From NCBI GenBank assembly GCA_023460535.1, contig JAEWPV010000016.1, forward strand, positions 1 to 64,000: 64,000 nucleotides of DNA, written 5' to 3'. Source of the stretch: Bacillota bacterium. GTDB taxonomy: Bacteria > Bacillota > Clostridia > Oscillospirales > Ruminococcaceae. A program made the translations under genes and the position numbers. A model generated the notes under the pieces. It did not search any database. It saw only the letters and a list, made by a program, of their open reading frames with translations, and was not told where the DNA came from. Shown one piece after another: positions 1 through 8,782 of the stretch (the first letter of the stretch is position 1; every line of letters begins with the position of its first letter).

Positions 1-45
1 CTGTCACGCTAGAGGTCAGGGGTTCGAGTCCCCTTCAGGTCGCCA
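1..45 (+). tRNA. tRNA-Asp (GTC), 5' part missing
   Basis: The window opens inside the anticodon loop (CTGTCAC, anticodon GTC). The T arm (stem 18-22 with 30-34, loop TTCGAGT), the acceptor 3' strand, discriminator G42 and an encoded CCA (43-45) are complete. It is the first of three closely spaced rightward tRNAs. Confidence 0.9.
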
Positions 46-51
46 CCAAGT

Positions 52-127
<76 letters not shown>

Positions 128-137
128 TTGGTTTTTT

Positions 138-213
138 GCGGGTTTAGCTCATTTGGTAGAGCGCCACCTTGCCAAGGTGGAGGTAGCGAGTTCGAACCTC
201 GTAACCCGCTCCA
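138..213 (+). tRNA. tRNA-Gly (GCC)
   Basis: A full cloverleaf: acceptor GCGGGTT pairs with AACCCGC, the anticodon loop is TTGCCAA (anticodon GCC) on a five-pair stem, the T loop is TTCGAAC, the discriminator is T210 and CCA is encoded. It is the last tRNA before the terminator at 221. Confidence 0.95.
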
Positions 214-220
214 TGTTATA

Positions 221-256
221 AAACCCGGCAGGTCGTAACGATCTGCCGGGTTTTTC
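221..256 (+). terminator. Rho-independent terminator of the tRNA cluster
   Basis: AACCCGGCAGGTC and GATCTGCCGGGTT form a 13-bp stem (one G-T pair) around the loop gtaac, followed by TTTTTC. Confidence 0.9.
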
Positions 257-323
257 TTTGCTTTTGCGGGTATTGGGTGTACAATAAGACACAGAAACGT
301 ATGGGAAAGCGGGTGACCTGTGC

Positions 324-845
324 TTGAACCAGAACAGCCTTTGTGCCACGATAAAAGACCAGACAGAGCGTGCCTTGTGGGAGGTTAACAACGTCATAGA
401 CTGCATACCAAACGACGAGTGGGATGCCTTATACTGCGGCATGCCCCTGTTTAAGCACGTGTACCACATGCTGCACTCGCTTGACCGTTGGCTGATAAAC
501 CCGAGCGACAGCGGCTACAAGGAGCCGCCCTTTCATACTGAGGGGCTAAACGACCTTGACGCGGTGACCGCTACGGCGTTGAGCCGCGTGCAGCTAAGCG
601 GGTACTGCGGCGAAGTGGCGGCAAAAATCACGGCATATGTAAGCAGCCTTACCGACGAGGAGCTGTTAATAAAGCCGGACGGCTGCGCGTACACAAGGTT
701 TACGCTTATTCTGGCGCAGTTTCGGCACCTGCACACCCATATGGGCATGCTGATGGGCTTTACCATTGCCGCCACCGGCAGATGGCCGCGTGTGGTGGGG
801 CTGGAAGGCGAGATACCAAACGGGGTATACGCACCGTTTTTGTGA
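324..845 (+). CDS. DinB-like superfamily protein
   Basis: A 173-residue soluble protein that looks like a DinB/YfiT-type four-helix bundle, a family of metal-binding proteins often expressed under stress or acting as thiol-dependent transferases. The pattern is a histidine in the first helix region (KHVYHMLHSLDRWL, about residues 44-57) and a second His cluster, HLHTHMG, near residue 135, which would supply the metal ligands. The frame opens with TTG at 324, with a GGGTGA-like ribosome site just upstream; no in-frame ATG fits better. It stands alone between tRNA genes. The substrate is unknown. The family call is by motif pattern only. Confidence 0.7.
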   Translation: MNQNSLCATIKDQTERALWEVNNVIDCIPNDEWDALYCGMPLFKHVYHMLHSLDRWLINPSDSGYKEPPFHTEGLNDLDAVTATALSRVQLSGYCGEVAAKITAYVSSLTDEELLIKPDGCAYTRFTLILAQFRHLHTHMGMLMGFTIAATGRWPRVVGLEGEIPNGVYAPFL

Positions 846-893
846 GAAGCCCCGGAATATCCCGCAGCGAGGCGCCGTATATATGATATGCAC

Positions 894-968
894 GGTACCA
901 TAGCCAAGCGGTAAGGCAAAGGTCTGCAAAACCTTTATTCCCCGGTTCAAATCCGGGTGGTACCTCCA
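894..968 (+). tRNA. tRNA-Cys (GCA)
   Basis: A full cloverleaf: acceptor GGTACCA pairs with TGGTACC, the anticodon loop is CTGCAAA (anticodon GCA), the T loop is TTCAAAT, the discriminator is T965 and CCA is encoded at 966-968. Confidence 0.95.
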
Positions 969-1000
969 AGCAAGCAGCCCGTTTGCTGCAAAACGGCTGC

Positions 1001-1032
1001 AAAAAACCCCCGGGGGAAGCTCCCCGGGGGTT
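1001..1032 (-). terminator. Terminator of the PrsA-like gene
   Basis: AACCCCCGGGG and CCCCGGGGGTT form a strong stem. Read on the minus strand it is followed by TTTTTT, so it ends the leftward transcript just after the stop codon at 1050. Confidence 0.85.
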
Positions 1033-1049
1033 ACGTTTGTTCGGTTTTG

Positions 1050-2072
1050 TTATTCGAAATCCTTAATCTTTTTGGCGTTGTAGTAGTTAACGGCAGACGT
1101 GTTCTCGTTTACGGTTAACGCGTTCGCCAGCTCCTTGAGCTTTGCAGAGAACTCATCGCCCTTGATGGCGTTGAGAATGGTGTTCTTTAAGCCGTCAAAC
1201 ACCTCGGTCTCGCCCGCGGTGTCCTTGCGTACAAATACAAGCAGGTAGTTGTCCTGGTCGTAGATGGTGGGGGTGCCAACCGCCGCGCCAAACACTGCGT
1301 TGCGGAAGGATTCGGGGTAGCCGGCGTCGTCCTTTTTGATGGTGGACAGGTATGCGGAATCCTCGACGGTTTCGTCAATCTCCGCATCCTCTTTTAGGGT
1401 AAGTGTCAGCTTGCGTGCGGCCTCGGCAATGCCCATGCCCGCCTTTAGATCCTCTGCGGCGGTGTTGGCGGCCTCTCTTGCCTTTTTCGCGTCCTCCTCG
1501 GATAGACCCGAGACGGAGGTGCTGAACAGATATGCGACGGCGTAGTTTTGGGTGAAGTAGCTTTTGAGCTCGCTTTCGCTAACCGGCTCAAGCCCATCTT
1601 CGCCGTAATACTTGTAAAACAGGTTGGAGGTCATTTGGTCGGTGGTGCATGCCAGACGAACCGACTCCTCGCCCACGCCGTTTTCGGCGAAGATATCGCC
1701 GTAGTATGCCATAATGTAAGCGGTCATCGAATCAATATAGGTTTTGTCCGAGTCGCTCAGCGTCATCTCAAGGCGGGCAAACTCGCGCTCGGTTGCAACG
1801 CGCTTGCGGCAGTACTCGATGGTTTTCTGGTGAATCCACACCGTCGCGTCCTGACCCTCAATCTTCTGCTTCAGCAGGGCGGTCTTAGTGTCGGAGGATA
1901 GGGAAGAAGCCTCCTGATAGGCGTTAAACTGGTAGTACAGGTATACGCCGGTGGGAATCTTTTCGCCGTCAACCTCCACCGCCCAGGTTTCGTTTCTGCC
2001 CATGCAGGCGGTAAGCGAAAACAGCATCGCGGCTGCGAGAATAAAGGATACTATGCGTACAGTTTTGTTCAT
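1050..2072 (-). CDS. PrsA/SurA-like lipoprotein foldase
   Basis: A secreted lipoprotein of about 340 residues resembling the PrsA/SurA group, chaperones and prolyl isomerases that help exported proteins fold at the outer face of the membrane. A signal peptide starts at MNKTVRIVSFILAAAM and ends in the lipobox LTAC. The mature part is mostly helical, with an ExELKxYF segment as in SurA N-domains. The C-terminal part has the layout of a parvulin domain, but the usual parvulin signature is not clear, so isomerase activity is uncertain. An ATG five codons upstream (2087) sits almost on the AGAAAGG element, so 2072 is preferred. Confidence 0.75.
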   Translation of the reverse strand: MNKTVRIVSFILAAAMLFSLTACMGRNETWAVEVDGEKIPTGVYLYYQFNAYQEASSLSSDTKTALLKQKIEGQDATVWIHQKTIEYCRKRVATEREFARLEMTLSDSDKTYIDSMTAYIMAYYGDIFAENGVGEESVRLACTTDQMTSNLFYKYYGEDGLEPVSESELKSYFTQNYAVAYLFSTSVSGLSEEDAKKAREAANTAAEDLKAGMGIAEAARKLTLTLKEDAEIDETVEDSAYLSTIKKDDAGYPESFRNAVFGAAVGTPTIYDQDNYLLVFVRKDTAGETEVFDGLKNTILNAIKGDEFSAKLKELANALTVNENTSAVNYYNAKKIKDFE

Positions 2073-2224
2073 ATGCAAAAAAACCATGCCTTTCTACGCG
2101 TAATTTAAAACCGCAGTCGTTTGCGGAGCAGCTTGTCCATTCCAAAAAAACGCCCAAGCGAAAAAAGCAATACGGGTGCGTCTGCCGTGAGATTGCAGGA
2201 GCCTAAAAACGACAAGCTCTGTTG

Positions 2225-2253
2225 ATTATACACCTTTTGGGGCGAAAAGTCTA
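2225..2253 (-). promoter_or_regulatory. Predicted sigma-A promoter of the PrsA-like gene
   Basis: On the minus strand TAGACT, a 17-bp spacer and TATAAT lie in the 216-bp gap between mfd and the lipoprotein gene, so the lipoprotein gene has its own promoter. Confidence 0.65.
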
Positions 2254-2288
2254 CACCGCGGGCGGGATGCCGGCAAAGGGAAAATGCG

Positions 2289-5200
2289 TTAGGTGGACGC
2301 GGCTGCGCGGTTTTTTTCGGTTTGAATATCCAGTGCGTCCAGCACCGCCAAAATGGTGTTTGCGGGCTGTTCGTCGCGCAGCATGCGCACCGCAAGGTAG
2401 GGGCGGTTTCCGGCGCTGAACAGCACCCGCCCGGGCAGTGCGGCAACCAGACTGCTTGCCGTCTGCATCGAGAAATTGCTCATATACAAAAGCAGGCTTT
2501 CGCCTTTTTGGCTAATTTCGGTTATGCCAAAGCGTGCGGCGCGGTTGCGCAGCAGTGCGACGTCAATTAGCCCGCGCACCGCCTGCGGCGGCTCGCCGAA
2601 GCGGTCGATCAGCTCGTCGATGACATCCAGCACATCGTTGTTGTCGCGGATGCTGGCGATGCGACGGTATACCTCGATGCGCTGGGTGGTGTCTTCGATG
2701 TACCGTTCGGGAATATGCGCTTCGATGCGCACATCAATCAGGCACTCGGAGGTATCGAGCGTTTCGGGCTGCTCGCCGCGCTGCTCGAGCACCGCCTCGT
2801 TAAGCAGCTTGACGTACAGGTCGTACCCGACCGACGCCATGTGCCCGTGCTGCTGCCCGCCTAGGATGTTGCCGGCGCCGCGAATCTCTAAGTCGCGCAT
2901 GGCGATGCGAAAGCCCGAACCGAACTTTGTAAACTCGCGAATGGCGGTGAGGCGCTTTGCGGCGATGTCGCTGACCACCTTGCCGCGCCGAAACGTCATA
3001 TACGCAAATGCGCGGCGATTGGAGCGACCCACCCGCCCGCGCAGTTGGTACAGCTGCGAAAGCCCCATATAGTCGGCGTCCTCGATTACCAGCGTGTTGC
3101 AGTTGGCGACGTCCACCCCTGTTTCGATGATGGTGGTGCACACTAAGATGTCGATTTCGTGGTCGACCAGCTTGCGCCACACCTCCGAAAGCTCCTCCTC
3201 GCCCATGCGCCCGTGCGCGGTGGCGATGCGTGCCTCAGGCAGGTCGCGCAGAATCTGCGCCGCGCGGGACTCGATGCTCTCGATGCGGTTGTGGATGTAG
3301 TACACCTGACCGCCGCGCCGCAGCTCTCTGCGCATGGCCTCCGCCAGCACGTTGTCGTCGTGCTCGAGCACATAGGTCTGCACGGGGTGGCGATCCTGGG
3401 GTGCTTCTTCTATGACCGACATATCCCGTATGCCGGACATCGCCATGTTCAGCGTGCGAGGGATGGGGGTGGCCGAAAGGGTGAGCACATCCACGTTGGC
3501 GCACAGCTCCTTTAGGCGTTCCTTCTGCGCCACGCCAAACCGCTGCTCCTCGTCCACAATCACAAGCCCGAGGTTTTTAAACCGAATATCCTTTTGCACC
3601 AGACGGTGGGTGCCGATAATCAGGTCCACATCGCCTCGTGCAAGGGCGCGCACGGTTTTTTCCTGCTCCTTGGGCGAGCGAAAGCGCGACAACAAATCCA
3701 CGCGGATGGGGTAGCCCTCGAAGCGGCGGAGCACCGTTTGGTAATGCTGCCATGCAAGGATGGTGGTGGGCACAAGCAGCGCGCACTGCTTGCCCTCGGT
3801 TACACACTTAAACGCGCCGCGCAGCGCCACCTCGGTTTTGCCAAAGCCCACGTCGCCGCACAAAAGCCGGTCCATGGGCACCGTGCTTTGCATGTCGCGC
3901 TTAATTTCGGCAATGCAGCGCAGCTGATCGTCGGTTTCTTCAAACTCAAAGCGTTCCTCAAAGTCGTTTTGCAGGTCGTCGTCGGGCGAAAAGGCGTAGC
4001 CCTTGAGCTGCATGCGCTTGGAGTACAGCTCGATGAGCTCCTTTGCCATATCGGCGACCGCTTTTTTAACGCGGGAGCGGGTGCGTGTCCACTCGGTGCC
4101 GCCCAGCTTGCTCAGGCGCACCGCGCTATCCTCGCGCGGGCCGATGTATTTGGAGACAAGGTCCAGCTGGGTAACGGGCACATACAGCGTGTCCGCGCCC
4201 TGATAGCGAATTTTGATGTAGTCCTTTACAATACCCTGCATATCCAGCTTGTGAATGCCCTCGAACAGGCCGATGCCGTGGGAGACGTGCACGACGTAGT
4301 CGCCCACCGTCAGGTCGCTGAGGTTGCGTATAATCTCCTTCGCGGAGCGTTTTGTCTTGGCTCTGGACCTGCCGGGTGCGGTGATGCGCCCGTGGGTAAT
4401 CAGCGCACAGTGCGCGTCGGGCAGCTCAAAGCCCGCCGAAAGCGCACCCGCCGTAACCAGAACCCGCCCGTCCGCGGGCAGGGCGTCCGAATCGAGCACC
4501 GGCAGACCCGCGCATGTCAGGTCACGGCGCAGGGTGTCGGCCGCGCGTGCGGTGCCCGCGAGTACCACGCACGCAAAGCCGCGGCGCAGGTAGCTGTCCA
4601 GATCGTCGTGCAAAAGGGCAAGCTCGCCGCCCCACGACGAGAGGGAGGTGGCGTTTACCGAGATGAGGTCGGCGATGCGAATATCCGCTATACTGCGGGC
4701 AAAGGTGTTGAGATGGATGGCGCCCGACCCCTCAAAGTACGCGGCGAACCGCGAAAAGTCGATGGTGTACGCATCCAGCCCCTTGAACAAAAGACCCTCC
4801 TCAAACAGCTGCTTGAGGTCCTCGTGGTGCTGCCACGCGGCGCTTTTTAGCGTGTCCTTAACCTTGAAGGTCTCGGACACAAACAGCAGGTTGTCCTTGC
4901 AGTAGTCGAATATTGTGGCGGGGGTTTGGTATACAAGGGGCAGGTATTTATCCAGGCTGCCGCGGTAGCTGCCGTCGGTCAGCTCGGCAATGTCCTGCTC
5001 GGTGTGCCGGCGCACCTCGGCCGCCAGCTTGCCCCGCACTTTGCCCGCAAGTTCCCCAATCTGCGCGCACAGACGCCCGAGGTCGGGGCAGATGACCTCG
5101 GTTGCGGGGGTAATATGCACCTTTTTCATCGTGTCGGTGCGCCGCTGGCTCTCCAGCTCAAAGCTTGAGATGGTGTCGATTTCGTCGCCCCAGAACTCGA

Positions 5201-5777
5201 TGCGCACGGGGGCGGGCAGGTCGGGCGGGTAGAAGTCCACTATGCCGCCGCGGTGGGAGAACTGGCATACGCCGTCTACCTGCGGGCGGTGCTGGTAGCC
5301 CGCCGAGGAGAGCGTGCGCAGCACCTCCTGCATAGGGTGGGTGCCGCCGGATATAAGCGTAACCGAGGCATTGCCCAAGGTTTCGGGCGGTACGGTGTAC
5401 TGCGACGCACCCTCGGCACTTGCCACAACCACGCGGTAGTCTTTTGCGAGCACGCGCCCGAGCACCGCAAGCCGCGCGTGCTCAAACTCGCCCGACACGC
5501 CCTCTACCTGACGAAAGGTAAAGTCGCGCGAGCAGAACAAAAGCGCAATATCCTCGCCGGACATTGCGTTGATATCCTCGCACAGCCTGCGCCCTTCCGC
5601 CTCATCCGCCACAATGCATAGGGCGCGCCGGTCGGACTGGTTGCACAGGGTGTGAATTAGCCCCGCCTTGTGGATGGGCGAAAGCCCCACCACATCGCAG
5701 GGTGTTTTGCCGGCAGCCGCCGCCTGCACACGCGCAAGCTCCGGCAGCCGCTCAAAGAGCCGGTTATATAGCTGCAT
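2289..5777 (-). CDS. mfd: Transcription-repair coupling factor Mfd
   Basis: Mfd is an ATP-driven translocase that removes RNA polymerase stalled at DNA lesions and recruits UvrA. The protein has 1162 residues, the usual family size. The N-terminal third is the UvrB-like/UvrA-binding region. A CarD-like RNA-polymerase-interacting domain follows (GDYVVHVSHGIGLFEGI). The helicase core has Walker A GDVGFGKTE and motif II DEEQRFG. The C-terminal TRCF domain is present. The reading frame is open from a GTG at 5792, but AAAGGA lies 6 nt before the ATG at 5777, so that start is chosen. It follows pth and glmU in the same direction, as in Bacillus. Confidence 0.97.
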   Translation of the reverse strand: MQLYNRLFERLPELARVQAAAAGKTPCDVVGLSPIHKAGLIHTLCNQSDRRALCIVADEAEGRRLCEDINAMSGEDIALLFCSRDFTFRQVEGVSGEFEHARLAVLGRVLAKDYRVVVASAEGASQYTVPPETLGNASVTLISGGTHPMQEVLRTLSSAGYQHRPQVDGVCQFSHRGGIVDFYPPDLPAPVRIEFWGDEIDTISSFELESQRRTDTMKKVHITPATEVICPDLGRLCAQIGELAGKVRGKLAAEVRRHTEQDIAELTDGSYRGSLDKYLPLVYQTPATIFDYCKDNLLFVSETFKVKDTLKSAAWQHHEDLKQLFEEGLLFKGLDAYTIDFSRFAAYFEGSGAIHLNTFARSIADIRIADLISVNATSLSSWGGELALLHDDLDSYLRRGFACVVLAGTARAADTLRRDLTCAGLPVLDSDALPADGRVLVTAGALSAGFELPDAHCALITHGRITAPGRSRAKTKRSAKEIIRNLSDLTVGDYVVHVSHGIGLFEGIHKLDMQGIVKDYIKIRYQGADTLYVPVTQLDLVSKYIGPREDSAVRLSKLGGTEWTRTRSRVKKAVADMAKELIELYSKRMQLKGYAFSPDDDLQNDFEERFEFEETDDQLRCIAEIKRDMQSTVPMDRLLCGDVGFGKTEVALRGAFKCVTEGKQCALLVPTTILAWQHYQTVLRRFEGYPIRVDLLSRFRSPKEQEKTVRALARGDVDLIIGTHRLVQKDIRFKNLGLVIVDEEQRFGVAQKERLKELCANVDVLTLSATPIPRTLNMAMSGIRDMSVIEEAPQDRHPVQTYVLEHDDNVLAEAMRRELRRGGQVYYIHNRIESIESRAAQILRDLPEARIATAHGRMGEEELSEVWRKLVDHEIDILVCTTIIETGVDVANCNTLVIEDADYMGLSQLYQLRGRVGRSNRRAFAYMTFRRGKVVSDIAAKRLTAIREFTKFGSGFRIAMRDLEIRGAGNILGGQQHGHMASVGYDLYVKLLNEAVLEQRGEQPETLDTSECLIDVRIEAHIPERYIEDTTQRIEVYRRIASIRDNNDVLDVIDELIDRFGEPPQAVRGLIDVALLRNRAARFGITEISQKGESLLLYMSNFSMQTASSLVAALPGRVLFSAGNRPYLAVRMLRDEQPANTILAVLDALDIQTEKNRAAAST

Positions 5778-5881
5778 GACCGTTCCTTTCACAGAAAAAG
5801 AATAAAGGCATAAGATGAATTGCTTCTTTTAGCCGGGGCGCACGGACTTAGGGCGCGGTTGTTACGCGCGCCTTGGTTGCC

Positions 5882-6508
5882 TTATGCGTTGTAGCGGTTC
5901 ATCGCCGCGTCAATATCGCCCGCCAGCAGCAACGTTACCGCGTCGCAGGCGTTGGTGAGTGCCGTCTCCAGCTTATCGCCGTCCGATTTGGGGAAGTGGG
6001 AGAGTACCCAATCTGCCAGGTCGTAATCGGGGTGGGGCTTTGCGCCGATGCCCACCCGCACACGGGGGTAGTTGTCGCTGCCCGTTAGGTAGATGATGCT
6101 GCGCATGCCCTTTTGCCCGCCGTCGCTGCCTTTTTTGCGGATGCGCAACCGACCGACGTCAAGCGTGATGTCGTCGTACACAACGATGGTGCGCTCGGGC
6201 GGGATTTTGTAAAACTGCATCGCCTCGCGCACCGACTCGCCGCTGTTGTTCATAAAGGTCTGGGGCTTTAGCAGCAGCACCTTTTTGCCCGCAATCTCGC
6301 CAGAGCCGGTAAGAGCCTTAAAGCGAAGGCGGTTTACCGCGATGCCGCATTGCGACGCGAGCCGGTCTATTGCCAAAAAGCCCACGTTGTGGCGGGTGTA
6401 CTCGTACTGCTTGCCGGGGTTGCCTAAGCCCACGATCAGGAATTCCGCCGCGCCCGCGGCGCTATGCAAAATGCCCGTTACATCCTTTTTGCTTTTTCTA
6501 AAAAACAT
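5882..6508 (-). CDS. pth: Peptidyl-tRNA hydrolase
   Basis: Releases peptides from peptidyl-tRNAs that drop off the ribosome. The family pattern is clear: FLIVGLGNPGKQYEYTRHN near residue 24, with the catalytic His in TRHNVGF, the NNSGES asparagine pair, and VVYDDITLDVG with the catalytic Asp. At 208 residues it has an extra, probably disordered N-terminal stretch of about 20 residues before the usual start. AAGGG lies 9 nt before the ATG. It sits between glmU and mfd, the same order as gcaD...spoVC...mfd in Bacillus. Confidence 0.96.
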   Translation of the reverse strand: MFFRKSKKDVTGILHSAAGAAEFLIVGLGNPGKQYEYTRHNVGFLAIDRLASQCGIAVNRLRFKALTGSGEIAGKKVLLLKPQTFMNNSGESVREAMQFYKIPPERTIVVYDDITLDVGRLRIRKKGSDGGQKGMRSIIYLTGSDNYPRVRVGIGAKPHPDYDLADWVLSHFPKSDGDKLETALTNACDAVTLLLAGDIDAAMNRYNA

Positions 6509-6544
6509 CTGTTTTGTCCCTTATCTATATCGTAATGAAGTGGT

Positions 6545-7915
6545 TTATTTTTTGTTAAAGCGCCCCTTTGCGTAGCCCTTTTTGTTGGTTTGCCGTGCCC
6601 TGCCGATGGCCATATCGCCGGGGGGGACATCGTCGGTTACCGTTGTGCCCGCCGCGATGTACGCGCCGTCGCCCACGGTAACGGGGGCGATCAAGTTGGA
6701 GTTGCAGCCCACAAAGGCGTGGTCGCCAATGGTGGTGCGCGCCTTGTTTTTGCCGTCGTAGTTGACGGTTACCACACCGCAGCCGAAGTTTACACCGCTT
6801 CCCACGTCGCTGTCGCCGATATAGGTGAGATGCGCGATGCTGGTTTTTTCGCCCACCACCGAGTTCTTAACCTCGACAAAATCGCCCACTTTGGCGTGGT
6901 CCTTGATGTCGCAGCCCGGGCGAATTTGGGTAAACGGACCGATGGTTACATGGTCGCCCACGCGGGAGCCGGATATCTGCGAGGCGTTGATGGTGCTGCC
7001 GTTGCCCACCCGGCAGTGGTCTAGTACGGTGTTCGGGCCGATGACGCAGCCCGCGCCGACGACGCACCCGCCCTTGATGATGGTGCCGGGCAGAATGGTG
7101 GTGTCCGCGCCGATTGCAGCGTCGGGCGCGATAATAATGCCGTCCAGGCTTACAAACCGCACCCCGTTTGCCGCCTGCCTGCGCAACGAAAGGTCGTTTG
7201 CGATGCGGTTTAGCTCCACCAGCTGCCAGGGGTCGTTTGCGCCCAGCACCACGCGCTCGTCCTGCGCGTCAAACGCGTCGGCGCGCCCGCCTGCTTGTGC
7301 AATCAGAGCGATGGTGTCGGTAAGGTAGTATTCGTTTGCCGCGTTTTGGTTGTTCAGCCTGTCAAGCGCCTTGAGCAGCGCGGGGGCGGAAAACACGTAC
7401 GCACCGGAGTTAATCTCGTTTATGGCAAGGGTGTGCGGGTCGGCGTCCTTGTGCTCGACAATACGGCAAAAGCCGGTTTCGTCCCGCACGATGCGCCCGT
7501 AGCCGGCGGGGTCGGTTACCCGCGCGGTGATGACGGTAACGTCGTTGCCGTTTACACGGTGGTATTCCCGGGCGGCGCGAATGGTCTGCCCCGTGCACAG
7601 CGGCATGTCGCCGTTAAGCACCACGACATCGCCGTCCCCCAGTGCGTTGATAAACTCCCGTGCCTGCATTACGGCGTGACCGGTGCCCAGCCGTTCGCGC
7701 TGCACAACGGTTTGCGCGCGGTCTGCAAAATGCGCCTGCAGCACCCCGCCTGGCGGGCAGATGACACAGATATCGTCTATGCCGGCGTTCTTTGCGGCGT
7801 CGTACACCCAGTCCGCCATCGGGCGGAACAATACCTCCAGCATCGGCTTTGGCCGCGTGCTCTTCATGCGCTTGCCGTCGCCTGCCGCCATAATAATTGC
7901 CCCTGTTGTGCTCAT
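6545..7915 (-). CDS. glmU: Bifunctional GlmU (GlcNAc-1-P uridyltransferase / GlcN-1-P acetyltransferase)
   Basis: Makes UDP-N-acetylglucosamine, the precursor of peptidoglycan, in two steps. The N-terminal half is a nucleotidyltransferase with the signature MAAGDGKRMKS; the family norm is GxGTRM, so Asp replaces the usual Gly/Lys-region residue. The second half is a left-handed beta-helix of hexapeptide repeats from about residue 250 (for example IIAPDAAIGADTTI). The length of 456 residues is normal. The frame is open 20 codons upstream, but the ATG at 7915 follows AAAGGCGG and matches the family start. Confidence 0.96.
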   Translation of the reverse strand: MSTTGAIIMAAGDGKRMKSTRPKPMLEVLFRPMADWVYDAAKNAGIDDICVICPPGGVLQAHFADRAQTVVQRERLGTGHAVMQAREFINALGDGDVVVLNGDMPLCTGQTIRAAREYHRVNGNDVTVITARVTDPAGYGRIVRDETGFCRIVEHKDADPHTLAINEINSGAYVFSAPALLKALDRLNNQNAANEYYLTDTIALIAQAGGRADAFDAQDERVVLGANDPWQLVELNRIANDLSLRRQAANGVRFVSLDGIIIAPDAAIGADTTILPGTIIKGGCVVGAGCVIGPNTVLDHCRVGNGSTINASQISGSRVGDHVTIGPFTQIRPGCDIKDHAKVGDFVEVKNSVVGEKTSIAHLTYIGDSDVGSGVNFGCGVVTVNYDGKNKARTTIGDHAFVGCNSNLIAPVTVGDGAYIAAGTTVTDDVPPGDMAIGRARQTNKKGYAKGRFNKK

Positions 7916-7980
7916 TCTGCCAAACCGCCTTTCAAAAAACGCGCGTGGCGCGCCAAAAGTATCCCTTTTATCCATTCATT

Positions 7981-8009
7981 ATTATATTCGCAAAGGGTGT
8001 AAAATACAA
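7981..8009 (-). promoter_or_regulatory. Predicted sigma-A promoter of glmU-pth-mfd
   Basis: On the minus strand TTGTAT, a 17-bp spacer and TATAAT lie about 66 bp before the glmU start. It is the only good promoter seen ahead of the three leftward genes. Confidence 0.7.
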
Positions 8010-8356
8010 GCGCATTGGGGTGGCTGTTTGTTTTTAACACAGGGTAAAGAGGGGAGTAGACGAATTCATATATAATAGGTATAATAATAGACAGAATATA
8101 TAATGGGGTAGAATTCTTTTTTGCGCGTATTGGCTATTGTTTTTTTAAATCAATAGGAATATGATTAAAGCTAGTTCAATTACACGGGGGCATCCTTGCC
8201 ATATAGGGTGAAATAAAGAGATTAGCTTGTCCATACTTGCAAATGCTTAGTTTTTCACCCTTAATTTGTAACAAGCTGATTGGTGCAGTACACAACGCAG
8301 GCAAGCCCCGTTTTTTGCGTAACAGCAGTATTCCCATAATAGGGGAGGTCGTTGCA
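8010..8356. other. AT-rich intergenic region between glmU and the V-ATPase operon
   Basis: This holds no convincing gene. It is much more AT-rich than its flanks and contains a run of TATA-like repeats at 8068-8105. A possible rightward promoter, TTGTTT-17 bp-TATGAT, spans 8137-8165. The V-ATPase transcript would then carry a leader of about 185 nt. Confidence 0.5.
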
Positions 8357-8683
8357 ATGGAGGCAAACAGGCAGGATATTATACGCCAGCTAATTGAGAT
8401 GGATAAGCACGCCCGCACCATGGTGGAGGACGCGCAGAGCCAGCGCCGCCGCGCGGAGCTTGAGCTGGCCGAGGCGCAGGCAAAGCTGGAGAGCGACATT
8501 ATTGAGCGTGCGCAAACCCGTATTCAGAAAATTAAAACCGAGACCACCAACGAAGCACAGCGCCGCAGGCTGGAGATTGAGACCGAGGGCAAGCGTGCGA
8601 TGCAGCAGCTGGTGGAAAACTATGAGAGCAATCACCAAACATGGGAGGACGCTTTGTTTTCGCGCTGCACCGAGCTGCTGTAA
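8357..8683 (+). CDS. V-type ATPase peripheral stalk subunit G/H
   Basis: A 108-residue, highly charged, almost purely alpha-helical protein (Glu, Lys, Arg, Gln rich; long stretch ERAQTRIQKIKTETTNEAQ), the expected form of the small stator-stalk partner of subunit E (NtpF/AhaH type). It is the first gene of the V-ATPase operon, where this subunit is normally found. The frame is open 40 codons further upstream, but AGGGGAGG lies 8 nt before the ATG at 8357, which fixes the start. The family call rests on position and coiled-coil character. Confidence 0.75.
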   Translation: MEANRQDIIRQLIEMDKHARTMVEDAQSQRRRAELELAEAQAKLESDIIERAQTRIQKIKTETTNEAQRRRLEIETEGKRAMQQLVENYESNHQTWEDALFSRCTELL

Positions 8684-8782
8684 GCTTGATGTGACCAAAA
8701 ACCGCATAAACTGTCCGTGCCGACCATTCGGCGCGGCTTTTCACGTTTAGCAGATAGACAAAAGGCGAGGGGGATATCCGGG

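Noticed and set aside
3594..4850. Long plus-strand open frame opposite mfd (418 codons)
   Set aside because: It is a shadow of the high-GC mfd gene; mfd on the minus strand is unmistakable and the opposite frame has no family resemblance.
8046..8065. GGGGAGTAG string before the V-ATPase operon
   Set aside because: It resembles the yybP-ykoY hallmark, but no 3' partner or P1 helix could be found and the following DNA is plain AT-rich sequence.
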